Notes: generated by a model from the letters alone, not told the origin. Positions 31,998-41,617 are shown, counted from the stretch's first letter. The stretch is 49,620 nt of DNA from Phycisphaerae bacterium (GCA_028277645.1 JANQFV010000027.1:1-49620), one strand, 5' to 3'. Program-made: numbers and translations.

Positions 31998-31999
31998 GG

Positions 32000-32377
32000 T
32001 CATGCTTCGCCGCGGTAAGTACACGCGCTGGTGCAGGTCTCCCGCACGACCACAGCAGACAGCAGCGGCAGCGTTGGCTTGAGACGGTTCCAGATCCAGC
32101 GGGCGAGTACCTCGGCGGTGGGATTCTCCAGCCCTGCGATCTCGTTCAGGTGGTAGTGGTCGAGCTGTTTGCGGATCGGCTCGCACGCCGCCTTGATCTC
32201 GCCGTAATCCACGAGGTAGCAGAGCTGCTCATCGACCTCGCCCGCAACGCAGACGTCAACGCAGAAGCTGTGCCCGTGCAGCCGCCGACACTTATGCCCC
32301 TCGGGGAACGTCGGTAGGCTGTGGGCCGCCTCGAAGGTGAACGACTTGGTCAGCTCAACATGCACACCAAACTCCAC
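32000..32377 (-). CDS. queD: 6-carboxy-5,6,7,8-tetrahydropterin synthase QueD
   Basis: 125 residues. It converts dihydroneopterin triphosphate to 6-carboxytetrahydropterin in 7-deazaguanine biosynthesis. The Zn-binding His residues are visible in FEAAHSLP and [10 protein letters not shown], and the catalytic Cys/His segment is [10 protein letters not shown]; a second-half [11 protein letters not shown] and [20 protein letters not shown] follow the family. queE lies just upstream on the same strand, 105 bp away, with a hairpin repeat between. Cytoplasmic. Confidence 0.93.
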   Translation of the reverse strand: MEFGVHVELTKSFTFEAAHSLPTFPEGHKCRRLHGHSFCVDVCVAGEVDEQLCYLVDYGEIKAACEPIRKQLDHYHLNEIAGLENPTAEVLARWIWNRLKPTLPLLSAVVVRETCTSACTYRGEA

Positions 32378-32396
32378 GAATCGGCGAAAGAACCAG

Positions 32397-32477
32397 GTAA
32401 CAAAGTAACAAAGTGACGAAGTAACAAGAAGGCCTTCGTGCGCGACTTGTTACCTTGTGACCTTGTCACTTTGTCAC
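32397..32477. repeat. Gene-less octameric hairpin (GTAACAAA-type) between queE and queD
   Basis: The left arm is four octamers (32397-32428; GTAACAAA, GTAACAAA, GTGACGAA, GTAACAAG). The right arm is the inverted four (32446-32477; CTTGTTAC, CTTGTGAC, CTTGTCAC, TTTGTCAC). The loop is 17 nt. It is the same design as the ends of the cassette at 18235-18774 but without a gene inside, so it looks MITE-like. Confidence 0.75.
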
Positions 32478-32482
32478 GCTTC

Positions 32483-33136
32483 TCACACGCCACGCGTGTC
32501 TGGCTCCCAGATCAGCTTGTGCAATTGCAGACCAATTCGGACGTCCAGGCGGTCGGCGAGCACCCAGTTCGTCAGATCCAGTGGCGCAAGCGCACCGTAT
32601 ACCGGAGCTAAGATGACCGGGCAGCGTTTCGGTAGATCGTGTCTGGCGAGTACGTCCTTTGCCCACTCATAGTCGTCGCGGTCCGCGATCACGAATTTGA
32701 TCTCGTCCCGCGGCGTCAGTAACTCGATGTTGGGCCAGTGGTTGCGTTCGACCTCGCCGCTGCCGGGGCATTTGATGTCCACGATGCGGACGACGCGCGG
32801 GTCAACCTCGGCGATCGACACTGCGCCGCTGGTTTCCAGCAGGACGCTCTCGAACGCGTCGGCGAGTTGTGTCAGCAGGGGGAACGCTCCAGGCTGCAGC
32901 AACGGCTCGCCGCCGGTTAACTCGACGGTGGGGCAATTGTAGTCGCGGACCTGGGTGACGATTTCATCCAGAGTCATCCAGGCGCCTTCGTGAAAGGCGT
33001 ATTCCGTATCGCACCAGGTGCAGCGCAGGTGGCAGCCGGTCAGCCGAACGAACACGCACCGCACGCCGGCACGGGTTCCTTCGCCCTGAACGGAGTGGAA
33101 GATTTCGTTGACGCGGAGACGCCGGTCGATGGCCAT
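32483..33136 (-). CDS. queE: 7-carboxy-7-deazaguanine synthase QueE (radical SAM)
   Basis: 217 residues. It converts 6-carboxytetrahydropterin to 7-carboxy-7-deazaguanine using S-adenosylmethionine. The 4Fe-4S cluster motif C-x3-C-x2-C is in GCHLRCTWCDTEYAF, preceded by the EIFHSVQGEGTRAG start. VELTGGEPLLQ and the second-half VLLETSGAVSIAEVD match QueE. The order on the minus strand is queE then queD; together with queF at 13669 this is the route to preQ0 and preQ1. No queC or queA is in the window. Confidence 0.93.
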   Translation of the reverse strand: MAIDRRLRVNEIFHSVQGEGTRAGVRCVFVRLTGCHLRCTWCDTEYAFHEGAWMTLDEIVTQVRDYNCPTVELTGGEPLLQPGAFPLLTQLADAFESVLLETSGAVSIAEVDPRVVRIVDIKCPGSGEVERNHWPNIELLTPRDEIKFVIADRDDYEWAKDVLARHDLPKRCPVILAPVYGALAPLDLTNWVLADRLDVRIGLQLHKLIWEPDTRGV

Positions 33137-33355
33137 GGCGTATCGATTATATCGCGCGGTGCGGCGCGCGGACGAGGTAGGGAGTAGGGGATTCAGGCCG
33201 GCGCGCAGGGGCTTTCCTCGTGCCTAGGTTGCTTCCGAATGGGCCGGTCAGTAGAGTGACTGTTTGGCTAGGTGTCGGCGGGGATGGGTGTGCGGCGGAG
33301 CCCCATCCGCGAGCCGACCCGCATCAGCAAACCATCTGCGAGAGGAGTGTTGCCC

Positions 33356-34540
33356 GTGGCCAAGCGAACCATTGTCTCGATGCCCGGTGATGGGATCGGA
33401 AAAGTCGTGTTGTCGGAAGCGATTCGCGTACTGAACGCCGTCGGATTCGAGGCAGAGTACATACACGCGGACATCGGCTGGGAGTTCTGGTGTACGGAGG
33501 GCAACGCGCTGCCGGAGCGGACGATCGAGGCGCTCGCCGAGCACAAGGTCGGCCTGTTCGGCGCGATCACGTCGAAGCCGAAGGACAAAGCTGCCGAAGA
33601 GTTGTCGCCGGCCCTGCGCGACAAAGGCTACGTGTACTACAGCCCGATCGTCGGGCTGCGCCAACGGTTCAATCTCGACGTGTCGATCCGGCCCTGCCGC
33701 TCCTTCAAAGGCAATCCGCTGAACTTCATCCGCAAGGCGGCCGGTGGCGGTTTCGAGGAGCCTGCGGTCGACGCGGTCATCTTCCGACAGAATACCGAGG
33801 GGCTCTACGGCGGCGTCGAATGGACGAATCCGCCGGACCAGGTGTACGAAGCGCTCGGCACGCACCCGAAGTTCGCGCGGTTTAAGGACTGCCCGCGCGA
33901 GGATCTGGCAGTATCGACCCGCCTGTTTACCCGCGCGGCGTGTCGGCGGATCGCCCGAGCGGCATTCGAGTATGCCAAGAAGTTCGGCTACAAGTCCGTC
34001 ACGATCTGCGAGAAGCCGAACGTGATCCGCGAGACGTCCGGGATGCTCACACTCGAGGTGCGCGAGGTTGGCAAGGACTATCCGGGCATCGAGGTTTGGG
34101 AGACCAACATCGACGCCCAGATGATGTGGCTGACCAAGAACCCTGAGGACTATGGCGTGATCGTCGCCGGCAATATGTTCGGCGACATCGTGTCCGACGG
34201 TTTCGCCGGCCTGGTCGGCGGGCTCGGATTCGCGTGCAGCGCGAATATCGGCGACGACGTGGCGGTCTTCGAGCCGACGCACGGTAGCGCGCCGAAGTAT
34301 GAAAAGCTCGATCCGTCGATCGTCAACCCGATCGCGATGATGCTCAGCGCCTGCATGATGCTCGATCACCTGGGCGAGAACGAGAAGTCCACGCGGATTA
34401 AGAACGCGATTGCCACCGTCGTCGAGGAAGGCAAGGTCCAGGCCTACGACATGATGAAGCTCAAGGGTGGCCCGAAGGTGATATCGCAAGGCGCCGCGAC
34501 GACGCAGCAGATGACGGATGCGATTATTGCGAAGTTGTAA
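33356..34540 (+). CDS. Isocitrate/homoisocitrate/3-isopropylmalate dehydrogenase family protein
   Basis: 394 residues from GTG 33356 with AGGAG 8 nt upstream. This is the beta-decarboxylating dehydrogenase family (NAD(P), Mg2+): GDGIGKVVLSEA at the N-terminus, substrate-binding SIRPCRSF, FRQNTEGLYGGVEW, CEKPNVIRETSG, and the family signature NMFGDIVSDGFAGLVGG, then FEPTHGSAPKY. It is followed 63 bp later by a Lys4-type homoaconitase, so the pair could be isocitrate formation and oxidation, or homoisocitrate formation and oxidation. The residues that separate isocitrate from homoisocitrate specificity cannot be judged by eye, so no symbol is given. Confidence 0.9.
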   Translation: MAKRTIVSMPGDGIGKVVLSEAIRVLNAVGFEAEYIHADIGWEFWCTEGNALPERTIEALAEHKVGLFGAITSKPKDKAAEELSPALRDKGYVYYSPIVGLRQRFNLDVSIRPCRSFKGNPLNFIRKAAGGGFEEPAVDAVIFRQNTEGLYGGVEWTNPPDQVYEALGTHPKFARFKDCPREDLAVSTRLFTRAACRRIARAAFEYAKKFGYKSVTICEKPNVIRETSGMLTLEVREVGKDYPGIEVWETNIDAQMMWLTKNPEDYGVIVAGNMFGDIVSDGFAGLVGGLGFACSANIGDDVAVFEPTHGSAPKYEKLDPSIVNPIAMMLSACMMLDHLGENEKSTRIKNAIATVVEEGKVQAYDMMKLKGGPKVISQGAATTQQMTDAIIAKL

Positions 34541-34552
34541 GTGGGGCGTGCC

Positions 34553-34582
34553 GTGGCGGTCGACCCCGCGGTCGGCCGCCAC
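34553..34582. repeat. GTGGCGG-type palindrome, copy 3
   Basis: GTGGCGGTCGACC (34553-34565) pairs with GGTCGGCCGCCAC (34570-34582) at 12 of 13 positions with a 4-nt loop. It is a short relative of the copies at 12719 and 30991. The Shine-Dalgarno of the following gene (34604) lies at 34594-34597, just past CCGCTAC. Confidence 0.65.
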
Positions 34583-34603
34583 TGCGCCGCTACGGAGTTT
34601 GAC

Positions 34604-36623
34604 GATGCCACAGAATCTGGTTGAGAAGATCGCACAGGCTTTCGCTGTTGGCTTGACGGATGGGCACGAAGTACACGCCGGGGACTTTTTGTCGATCCGG
34701 CCGGCGCATGTGATGACGCACGACAACACCGCCGCCGTCATTCCGAAGTTCAAATCGATGGGGGCGACGAAGGTCAATGACCCCCGTCAGCCGGTCTATA
34801 CGCTCGACCACGACATTCAGAACACCTCGGATGACAATCTCGCGAAATACCGCAAGATCGAAGAGTTCGCGCGCGAGCAGGGCGTCGATTTTTACCCTGC
34901 CGGCCGTGGCATCGGTCACCAAGTCATGGTCGAGGAAGGCTATGTGCTGCCCGGGACGTTTGCCTGTGCGTCGGACTCGCATTCGAATCTCTATGGCGGC
35001 ATGGCCGCGCTCGGCACGCCCGTTGTACGCACCGACGCCGCCGCGATCTGGGCCACCGGGCGCACGTGGTGGCAGGTGCCGGACGTGGTGCGCGTGAATC
35101 TGGCCGGCCAGCTCGCGCCGGGTGTGGTTGGCAAGGACGTGATCATCGCGCTGTGCGGTGTGTTCAACAACGACGAGGTGCTGAACTGTTGCATCGAGTT
35201 CACCGGCCCGGGCGTCGCGGGTTTGAGTATCGAAGAACGCCTCACGATCAGCAACATGACGACCGAGTGGGGCGCGCTGGCCGGCGTGTTCCCCTACGAC
35301 GAGGTCACGCAGGCATTCCTGCTGCAGCGGGCCGAGGTGTTCAAGCAGCGCGGCGACGCGAACCCGCGGCTTACGCCCGAACTGGTCGGAACGATCGACG
35401 CGGCCGCGCCGCGCGCGGATTCTGGCGCCTACTACGCGAAGGAGCTGGAGTTTGATCTGTCCGCGGTGACGCCGTTCGTGTCGGGCCCGAACACGGTCAA
35501 GACGATGACCTCGCTGCCGGAGATGGAGGCGCAGAACCTGAAGATCCACAAGGCCTACCTGATGAGCTGCGTGAACGGCCGGCTTCAGGATTTCGAGGCC
35601 GCGGCCGAGATCATCCGCGGTCGAAAGGTCGCCGACGGCGTCGAGCTTTATATTGCGGCAGCTTCGGACGAGGTCGAGCGGCAGGCGAAGGAACGCGGCT
35701 ACTGGTCGGCATTGGTGGACGCGGGTGCGATCGAACTGCCGCCGGGGTGTGGGGCGTGCATCGGTCTGGGACGCGGTACGCTCGAAGCGGGCGAGGTCGG
35801 CATCTCCGCGACCAATCGCAACTTCAAGGGCCGCATGGGCTCGCGGGATGCAAATGTCTATCTGGCCAGTCCGGCCGTTGTCGCTGCCAGCGCGATTGCG
35901 GGGAAGGTCGCATCGCCCGCAACGGTTGCGAGCGGATCACCATCGGGTGCAACTGATGCGCTGGAGGCGCTACGCAAGGCGGGAAGTGTGCGCGTCAACG
36001 CCCGGCCCGCGGCGTCGGCGAGCGTGAAGATCCTCCCCAGCTTCCCCGAGCAACTCGCCGGCGAACTGCTCTTCGTACCGCAGGACAACCTCAACACCGA
36101 CGGTATTTACGGCAAGGACTATACGTACAAGGAGCTGCCCGCGGACGAGATGGCGCGTGTTGCGATGGAGAACTACGACCCGCAGTTCCAGCAGGTCGCC
36201 AAAGAGGGCGACGTACTTGTCGGCGGCTACAACTTCGGCACCGGCTCGTCCCGCGAGCAGGCGGCGACGGCCCTCAAACACCGCGGCCTGCGACTGGTTA
36301 TCGCCGGCAGCTTCAGCCAGACGTACAAGCGGAATGCGTTCAACAACGGCTACGTATGCCTGGAGTGCCCGGAGCTGGTGGACGACTTGAAGCAGGCGTT
36401 CGCAGACGACGATACGCTGACGATCCGAACGGGCACCGAGGCGACGGTCGATTTCACCAAGAGCACGATCGCCATCCGTGCCACGGCCGGGAGTGGCGGG
36501 GCAGGGATTGAGGGATTGAGGGATTCAGGGATTAAGGAATACGGCTTTGCAGCGCTGGGCGAAGTGGCGCAAGAGCTGATCGTTGCCGGCGGTTTTGAAG
36601 CGGTGATTCGGCGGCAGCTCTGA
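34604..36623 (+). CDS. Lys4-type homoaconitase / aconitase-family hydratase
   Basis: 672 residues from ATG 34604 with GGAG 6 nt upstream. It is a single-chain aconitase-superfamily enzyme. The N-terminal half resembles fungal homoaconitase Lys4 very closely in places (LTDGHEVHAGDFLSIRPAH, TLDHDIQNTSDDNL, PAGRGIGHQVMVEEGYV, ATGRTWWQVPDVV). The 4Fe-4S cysteines are at SCVNG and in the GCGAC motif; the C-terminal swivel domain has GKDYTYKELPADEM and NFGTGSSREQA. The Lys4-like reaction is homocitrate to homoisocitrate. It follows an isocitrate-dehydrogenase-like gene. Near the end it carries an in-frame octamer array (36504-36535) encoding IEGLRDSGIK-type residues. Aconitase activity is an alternative. 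Confidence 0.9.
36504..36535. repeat. Four-octamer array (GGGATTNA) inside the homoaconitase gene
   Basis: GGGATTGA, GGGATTGA, GGGATTCA and GGGATTAA occupy exactly 32 bp in frame near the 3' end of the coding region. Confidence 0.75.
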
Positions 36624-36658
36624 AAAGCCCAAAGCCGAAAGCCCAAAGATCAAACGTC
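36624..36658. repeat. Five-heptamer array (AAAGCCC-like)
   Basis: AAAGCCC, AAAGCCG, AAAGCCC, AAAGATC and AAACGTC follow each other directly from the stop of the homoaconitase gene, then two 8-bp variants up to about 36674. They lie in the convergent gap before citF. Confidence 0.6.
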
Positions 36659-36683
36659 AAAAGCCGAAACGCCGAAATCCGGA

Positions 36684-38318
36684 CTACGCGTCCACTGCTC
36701 GCACACAGTCGATAACCGTGCCGTCTACCCATTTGATGGCCGCGACGACCTTTTCCTGCAACTGCGGCTTGGTCGGGGGGCCGCCGCACATGCGGTCTAC
36801 CTCCGCCTTGATCTCCTCGATCTTGCGGATGGGCAGGCCGCTGTCCTTGGTTGCGTCGATCAGGTCCTGCCGCTTCGGGTTGATCGCGATGCCGCGTTCA
36901 CACACGATCACATCGATCAATTCGCCGGGGCCGACCAGCGTTGTGACCTCGTCCACGATGACCGGGATGCGATCGCGCACCGCGGGGATCGGCAGGATCG
37001 TGCACGGGCTGGCGAGGCAGTTCTGCCAGCCGCCGATGCCGTGCAGTAGCTTTCCGTCCGAGTGCGTGACGACGTTGGCGTTGAAGTTAACGTCAACCTC
37101 AGTCGCGCCGAGCACGACGCAATCGACGAACGTGGCGAAGCAGCCCTTACCGTGCCAGTTGTAGCTGGTGAACGGGCTGGTGTGGATGTGGTGCGGGTTG
37201 TCACGCATCGAGCGCACACCGTCGAGATCGAACGTCTGACCGTCGAGGATGAACTCGGTCAGCCCTTCCTCGAGCATCCCGACCAGGTACTTCGTGCTGC
37301 CGCCGCGAATGAAGCGGGCCTTGATGCCGGCCTCCTTCATGTACTCCTTCAGGTAGATCGCGAACGACAGGGCCGTGCCGCCGGCGCCGGCCTGGAAGCT
37401 GAAGCCGTCCTGCATGATGCCCGCGGCGCGGACGAACTTCGCGGCCAGCTCGGCGATCATCTGCCGGTCGGGGCTGCGGGTGAGCTGCGTGGTGCCCGAG
37501 ACAATCTTGCTCGGGTCGCCGATCTCATCGAGCACGACCACCTGGTCGATGTTGTTACCCTGGATCTGCCACGGCACGCATGGGAAGGGCACGAGGTTGT
37601 CGGTGACGGCGATAACGTGGTCGGCGTAGATGCTGTCCACGAGCCCGAAGCCGAGGCCGCCGCACGCAGACGGCCCGTTGACGCCGTTAGCGTTGCCGAA
37701 CGGGTCGCAGGTGGGGGCCGCGAGCACGGCGATGTCAATATGCACGTCGCCGTCCTGCACGGCCTGCCAGCGCCCACCGTGGGAACGCAGCACGCCCAGG
37801 CCGCGCATCTTACCGGTCGAGCAGTAGTTACCGATCGGGCCGTTCATCGATCCTTCGACGTGGTGGATTACGCCGGATTCGAGCAGGTCGATGAGCGGTG
37901 CATGGCACGGGAAGCAAGCGGAGGGGAACCAGATCAGATCTTTGACGCCGAGTTCGGTCGCAGCCTGAAAGACGGCGTTGGCGACCTTGTCGCCGTTGCG
38001 GAAATGGTGATGCGAGCTGATGCGCATCCCATCCCGAATCCCCGCGTTCTTCAAAGCAACCTTCAGCGCCGCGATGGGGCTATCACATGCAGTCGCCTGC
38101 GTCGGTACGATCCCTCCCTTTCCTTCGTGCCTCACATACGAAACGACCTTATTTCCGTCCCGCGGATAGTCATTGCACGTAGGCACAGGCGGTGCGGTCT
38201 TGGCGGCTGTCGGCGTATACTTGCCCACGCCCTGAAACGGTGTCTGTTCGCGGCCGTTCACCATTGTCGGCACCAGCCGACCGGCGGCGTTCTTGACCAA
38301 TTCGACCTTCTGCGACAT
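36684..38318 (-). CDS. citF: Citrate lyase alpha subunit (citrate CoA-transferase)
   Basis: 544 residues from ATG 38318 (AGAGG about 8 nt upstream). The alpha subunit moves the acyl-carrier thioester onto citrate. Family segments: SHHHFRNGDKVANAV, GVIHHVEGSMNGPIGNYCS, SACGGLGFGLVDS, FSFQAGAGGTALSFAIYLKEY, RGGSTKYLVGMLEEGL and CERGIAINPKRQDL. The beta/gamma subunits are not adjacent; a fused gamma-beta gene is at 41650, separated by a hydrolase and a sulfatase. citC, citX and citG, which activate the acyl carrier, are not in the window. The stop side is convergent with the homoaconitase, across an octamer/heptamer repeat. Confidence 0.93.
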   Translation of the reverse strand: MSQKVELVKNAAGRLVPTMVNGREQTPFQGVGKYTPTAAKTAPPVPTCNDYPRDGNKVVSYVRHEGKGGIVPTQATACDSPIAALKVALKNAGIRDGMRISSHHHFRNGDKVANAVFQAATELGVKDLIWFPSACFPCHAPLIDLLESGVIHHVEGSMNGPIGNYCSTGKMRGLGVLRSHGGRWQAVQDGDVHIDIAVLAAPTCDPFGNANGVNGPSACGGLGFGLVDSIYADHVIAVTDNLVPFPCVPWQIQGNNIDQVVVLDEIGDPSKIVSGTTQLTRSPDRQMIAELAAKFVRAAGIMQDGFSFQAGAGGTALSFAIYLKEYMKEAGIKARFIRGGSTKYLVGMLEEGLTEFILDGQTFDLDGVRSMRDNPHHIHTSPFTSYNWHGKGCFATFVDCVVLGATEVDVNFNANVVTHSDGKLLHGIGGWQNCLASPCTILPIPAVRDRIPVIVDEVTTLVGPGELIDVIVCERGIAINPKRQDLIDATKDSGLPIRKIEEIKAEVDRMCGGPPTKPQLQEKVVAAIKWVDGTVIDCVRAVDA

Positions 38319-38546
38319 TGCCTGCACCTCTTGCGTACGTGGGCTTGAACCGATGGTCCGCGCCGGGGCTCATGCTACGATCCTGCGCGGATCGCCCATC
38401 ATAGCGGGGCGCCGTGTCTCGACAACATCTGACAACAAACCGTTGGCATCGCCGTCCGCGGTGCGCTATGCTGGCTGCGGGCCGGGTCGGAGAGTCCTCA
38501 TCCTGGGGACTCGCAATCAGCACAAGCCAGATCAAGGAGAGCACCG

Positions 38547-39899
38547 ATGCATTTGCACCTCAAACATGGCCACACTCTGTGCCTTGCGGCCCTGCTGTTC
38601 AGCGTTTCTGCGGTTTCGATTGCCTGTGGCCAGGAACTGCGCCGCCGTGGACAGATCGGCGTGCAACTCGCACCGCTGACTGACGAGCGCCGTTCGCAGT
38701 TCGAAATCCCCGCCGACGCCAATGGCATTCTGATCATGGGCACGCTGCCCGGAACAGGTGCTGCCGAGGCCGGCCTGGAGGCGGGCGACCTGATCCAGAA
38801 GATCGGCGGGATGGACGTCGCGACCGGGCCGCAACTCGTCGAGGCGATGTCCAGGTACTTCGCTGGCGATGATGTGCCGTTCACACTGCTCTGCGAGGGC
38901 GAGACGATCACCAAGACCGTGACGCTCAAGGAGCGACCGCGCGAGGAGCACGACGCTTTCGAGATCCAGTATGGCACAGTCATCAGCAACGGTGCTCCGC
39001 TGCGCACGCTGCTGACGAAGCCCCGCACCGGGGACAAGTTCCCCGCGGTGCTGTTCATCCAGGGCCTCGGCTGCTTCTCGATGGAGAATCAGCCGCTGTA
39101 TTTGCCGTTCATCAACGACTTCACCGAGCACGGCTTCGTTACGTTCCGTGTGGACAAGCCCGGCTGTGGCGACAGCCAGGGTGGGCCGTGCAGCGAGAGC
39201 GACTTTCACGAGGTGGTCGACGGCTATCGCCAGGCATTGGCCAAGCTGCGCACGATCGAGTGTGTCGACGACGACAATATCTTCATCTTCGGGCACAGCA
39301 TGGGCGGCATCATCGGGCCGATCCTCGCGGCCGAGACGGACGTGCAAGGCCTGATCGTCTACGGCACCGGGTTCCGCACCTGGATCGAGTACGTGTTCGA
39401 GAACAATCGTCGCCAGGCCATACTCGAGGGCACCAGCCAAGCGGAGATCGAGGAAGCAATTCGTATGGAGACGCTCTTCGCGGGGGAGTTCTACCTCGCG
39501 AAGAAGTCGCCGTCGGAAATCATCGCCGCCCATCCCGAACTGAGGGAATATGTGACGGCCCAATATCAGGAAGAGAAGTACCTCTACGGGCGGCACTACA
39601 AGTTTTTCCAGCAACTCTATGACGTGCCTGCCGCCGAAACGTGGGGCAAGGTCAGCGCCCACGTGCTGGCGTTGTGGGGCAAGTCGGACTTCGTCTCCGA
39701 CGGCGTCGATCACCAGTTGATTGCCGACACGGTCAACGCCGCCCATCCTGGCCACGGCGAGTACAAGGCACTCGACGGCATCGACCACTGGTTCCGCAAC
39801 GCGAAGTCGCAGGAAGAGAGCTTCCGCGTGCGCATGGCGGGGACGTTCAAGCCTGATATCGTCGATGTGATCCGCAACTGGATGCTGGAGCAGAAGTAG
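38547..39899 (+). CDS. Secreted PDZ-domain alpha/beta hydrolase
   Basis: 450 residues with AAGGAG about 8 nt upstream. Signal peptide about 1-28 (LCLAALLFSVSAVSIACG). A PDZ domain (about 36-125; IGVQLAPLTDERR, GTGAAEAGLEAGDLIQKIGG, FTLLCEGETITKTVTL) precedes an alpha/beta hydrolase. The catalytic triad is visible: Ser251 in FGHSMGG, Asp381 in KSDFVS, His414 in GIDHWF. It is of dienelactone-hydrolase/peptidase S9-like style (LIVYGTGFRTW, LALWGKSDF). Substrate unknown. It is divergent from citF across a 228-bp gap. The order PDZ then hydrolase is unusual and suggests a periplasmic enzyme recruited to a protein C-terminus. Confidence 0.88.
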   Translation: MHLHLKHGHTLCLAALLFSVSAVSIACGQELRRRGQIGVQLAPLTDERRSQFEIPADANGILIMGTLPGTGAAEAGLEAGDLIQKIGGMDVATGPQLVEAMSRYFAGDDVPFTLLCEGETITKTVTLKERPREEHDAFEIQYGTVISNGAPLRTLLTKPRTGDKFPAVLFIQGLGCFSMENQPLYLPFINDFTEHGFVTFRVDKPGCGDSQGGPCSESDFHEVVDGYRQALAKLRTIECVDDDNIFIFGHSMGGIIGPILAAETDVQGLIVYGTGFRTWIEYVFENNRRQAILEGTSQAEIEEAIRMETLFAGEFYLAKKSPSEIIAAHPELREYVTAQYQEEKYLYGRHYKFFQQLYDVPAAETWGKVSAHVLALWGKSDFVSDGVDHQLIADTVNAAHPGHGEYKALDGIDHWFRNAKSQEESFRVRMAGTFKPDIVDVIRNWMLEQK

Positions 39900-39952
39900 C
39901 GCGTCATCGCCTGCGCATCACACGTATCTGTCGGCATTCCGAACGCAACGAG

Positions 39953-39998
39953 GAATCTACCTGCTACTGGGCGATTGCCTGGATTCGCAAGTAGATTC
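39953..39998. terminator. 12-bp hairpin between convergent hydrolase and sulfatase
   Basis: GAATCTACCTGC (39953-39964) pairs with GCAAGTAGATTC (39987-39998) with one mismatch and a 22-nt loop. There is no T-run; it is bidirectional-terminator-like. Confidence 0.45.
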
Positions 39999-40036
39999 TT
40001 CCGCGCGTTGCTCGTCGGAATGGCGCATGCCACAGC

Positions 40037-41617
40037 CTACTTCTTGTTGCGCTTGCTCGTAAGCTCGTCGTACTCCCGGTCGGCCGCTTCCGTGACGTGG
40101 TACTTCTTGCGGAGCCGCTCCAACTCCGTTTTCAACTTCTTCGCCACGTCGGCATACGCCGCGTCGTTGTAGACGTTCTCCATCTCATCCGGGTCGAGCT
40201 TGAGGTCGTACAGTTCCCAGTAGCCGAGCCGATAGAAGTGCATCAGCTTGTACTGCTCGGTGCGGACGCCGTAGTGGCGGGGGACGGCGTGCCAGCCGGG
40301 GTTCTCGTAGTAGTGGTAGTAGATCGACTTGCGCCAGTTGCGGGGCGTGTCGCCTTTCAGTAGCGGCACCATGCTGCGGCCCTGCATGTCGTTCGGAATT
40401 GGCACGCCCGCCAGGTCCAGAAATGTCTCGGCGAAGTCCAGGTTTTGCACCAGGTCGTTGTTGACCGCACCACTCTTCACCGTGCCCGGCCAGCGGACGA
40501 GCAGCGGCATGCGCAGCGACTCTTCGTACATCCAGCGCTTGTCATACCAGCCGTGCTCGCCCAGGTACCAGCCTTGATCTGAGCAGTAAACGACGATCGT
40601 GTTGTCACGCAGGCCGGACTCATCGACGAAATCCAGGATTCGCCCCACGCCCTCGTCGACGGCTTTGACACAGCGGAGATAGTCCTTGGCGTAACGCTGG
40701 TATTTCCAGCGGACCAGCGCATCGCCGGTGAGATTCGCCGCGCGGAATGCGGCGTTCTTCGGTTCATAGGCCGCGTTCCAGGCCGCGAGCTGTTCGTCGG
40801 TCAGGCCGCGCGGCGGCGTGAGCTTCAGGTCGTACTCGTCGAGGTGCTGCGCGATGGTCATTTCCTGCTGTTGCGAGGCGGGGCTGCGCTCAGACCAATC
40901 GTCGAACAGCGTTGGCGGCTCGGGAATGGTGATGTCGTCGAAAAGCGTCAGGTGTCGCGGCGCCGGCTGCCAGTTGCGGTGTGGTGCCTTGTGCTGGCAC
41001 ATCAGCATGAACGGCTTCCCGGCCTGGCGGGCCTCGCCCAGCCATTCCAAAGCGAGATCGGTGATGAGGTCGGTGGTGTAGCCGGTACGCTTCACCTGCT
41101 CACCGTTGCGGATCATCTTCGGGTTGTAGTACGGGCCCTGGCCAATGAGGACGTCCCAGTGATCGAAGCCGGTCGGGTCGCTCTTCAAGTGCCACTTGCC
41201 GATCAGCGCGGTTTGGTATCCTGCTTTCTGAAGCAGCTTGGGGAACGTCTGCTGTGCGCCGTCGAATCGCTGTGCGTTGGTCGTCTGGCCGTTGAGATGG
41301 CTGTGCTTGCCGGTGAGGATCACCGCGCGGCTCGGGGCGCAGATCGCATTCGTCACGAAGCAGTTGGCGAACCGCATACCGTCGCGCGCAAGTCGATCGA
41401 GCTGCGGCGTCTGATTCACACGCGAGCCGTACGCACCAATGGCCTGCGCGCCGTGATCGTCGCTGAAGATGAAGATGATATTAGGCCGCTCGTCGGACGC
41501 ATCACGCATCCGCTCGTCCGCAGGTGTGGCGTTGGCGAGCGCGCCGAGAAACACAGTCCCGAGCACGACGCGTAGCACACCTCCCCGGGTTGACAATCGA
41601 CGGACTTGCCGGTTCAT
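40037..41617 (-). CDS. Type I (formylglycine) sulfatase, secreted
   Basis: 526 residues. A basic start and hydrophobic signal segment ([20 protein letters not shown]). The metal site is at FSDDHG (Asp53/Asp54), the formylglycine motif is C93 in [15 protein letters not shown] (C-x-P-S-R), and [26 protein letters not shown] are typical. It belongs to the arylsulfatase/polysaccharide sulfatase group abundant in planctomycetes that degrade sulfated glycans; the substrate is not deducible. FGly-generating enzyme is not in the window. It is divergent or single; its start lies 32 bp from the citrate lyase gamma-beta fusion stop. Confidence 0.95.
   Translation of the reverse strand: MNRQVRRLSTRGGVLRVVLGTVFLGALANATPADERMRDASDERPNIIFIFSDDHGAQAIGAYGSRVNQTPQLDRLARDGMRFANCFVTNAICAPSRAVILTGKHSHLNGQTTNAQRFDGAQQTFPKLLQKAGYQTALIGKWHLKSDPTGFDHWDVLIGQGPYYNPKMIRNGEQVKRTGYTTDLITDLALEWLGEARQAGKPFMLMCQHKAPHRNWQPAPRHLTLFDDITIPEPPTLFDDWSERSPASQQQEMTIAQHLDEYDLKLTPPRGLTDEQLAAWNAAYEPKNAAFRAANLTGDALVRWKYQRYAKDYLRCVKAVDEGVGRILDFVDESGLRDNTIVVYCSDQGWYLGEHGWYDKRWMYEESLRMPLLVRWPGTVKSGAVNNDLVQNLDFAETFLDLAGVPIPNDMQGRSMVPLLKGDTPRNWRKSIYYHYYENPGWHAVPRHYGVRTEQYKLMHFYRLGYWELYDLKLDPDEMENVYNDAAYADVAKKLKTELERLRKKYHVTEAADREYDELTSKRNKK

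Noticed and set aside
37062..38348. 428-codon plus-strand frame opposite citF
   Set aside because: CitF is recognised along the full opposite strand; the plus frame has no family motifs.
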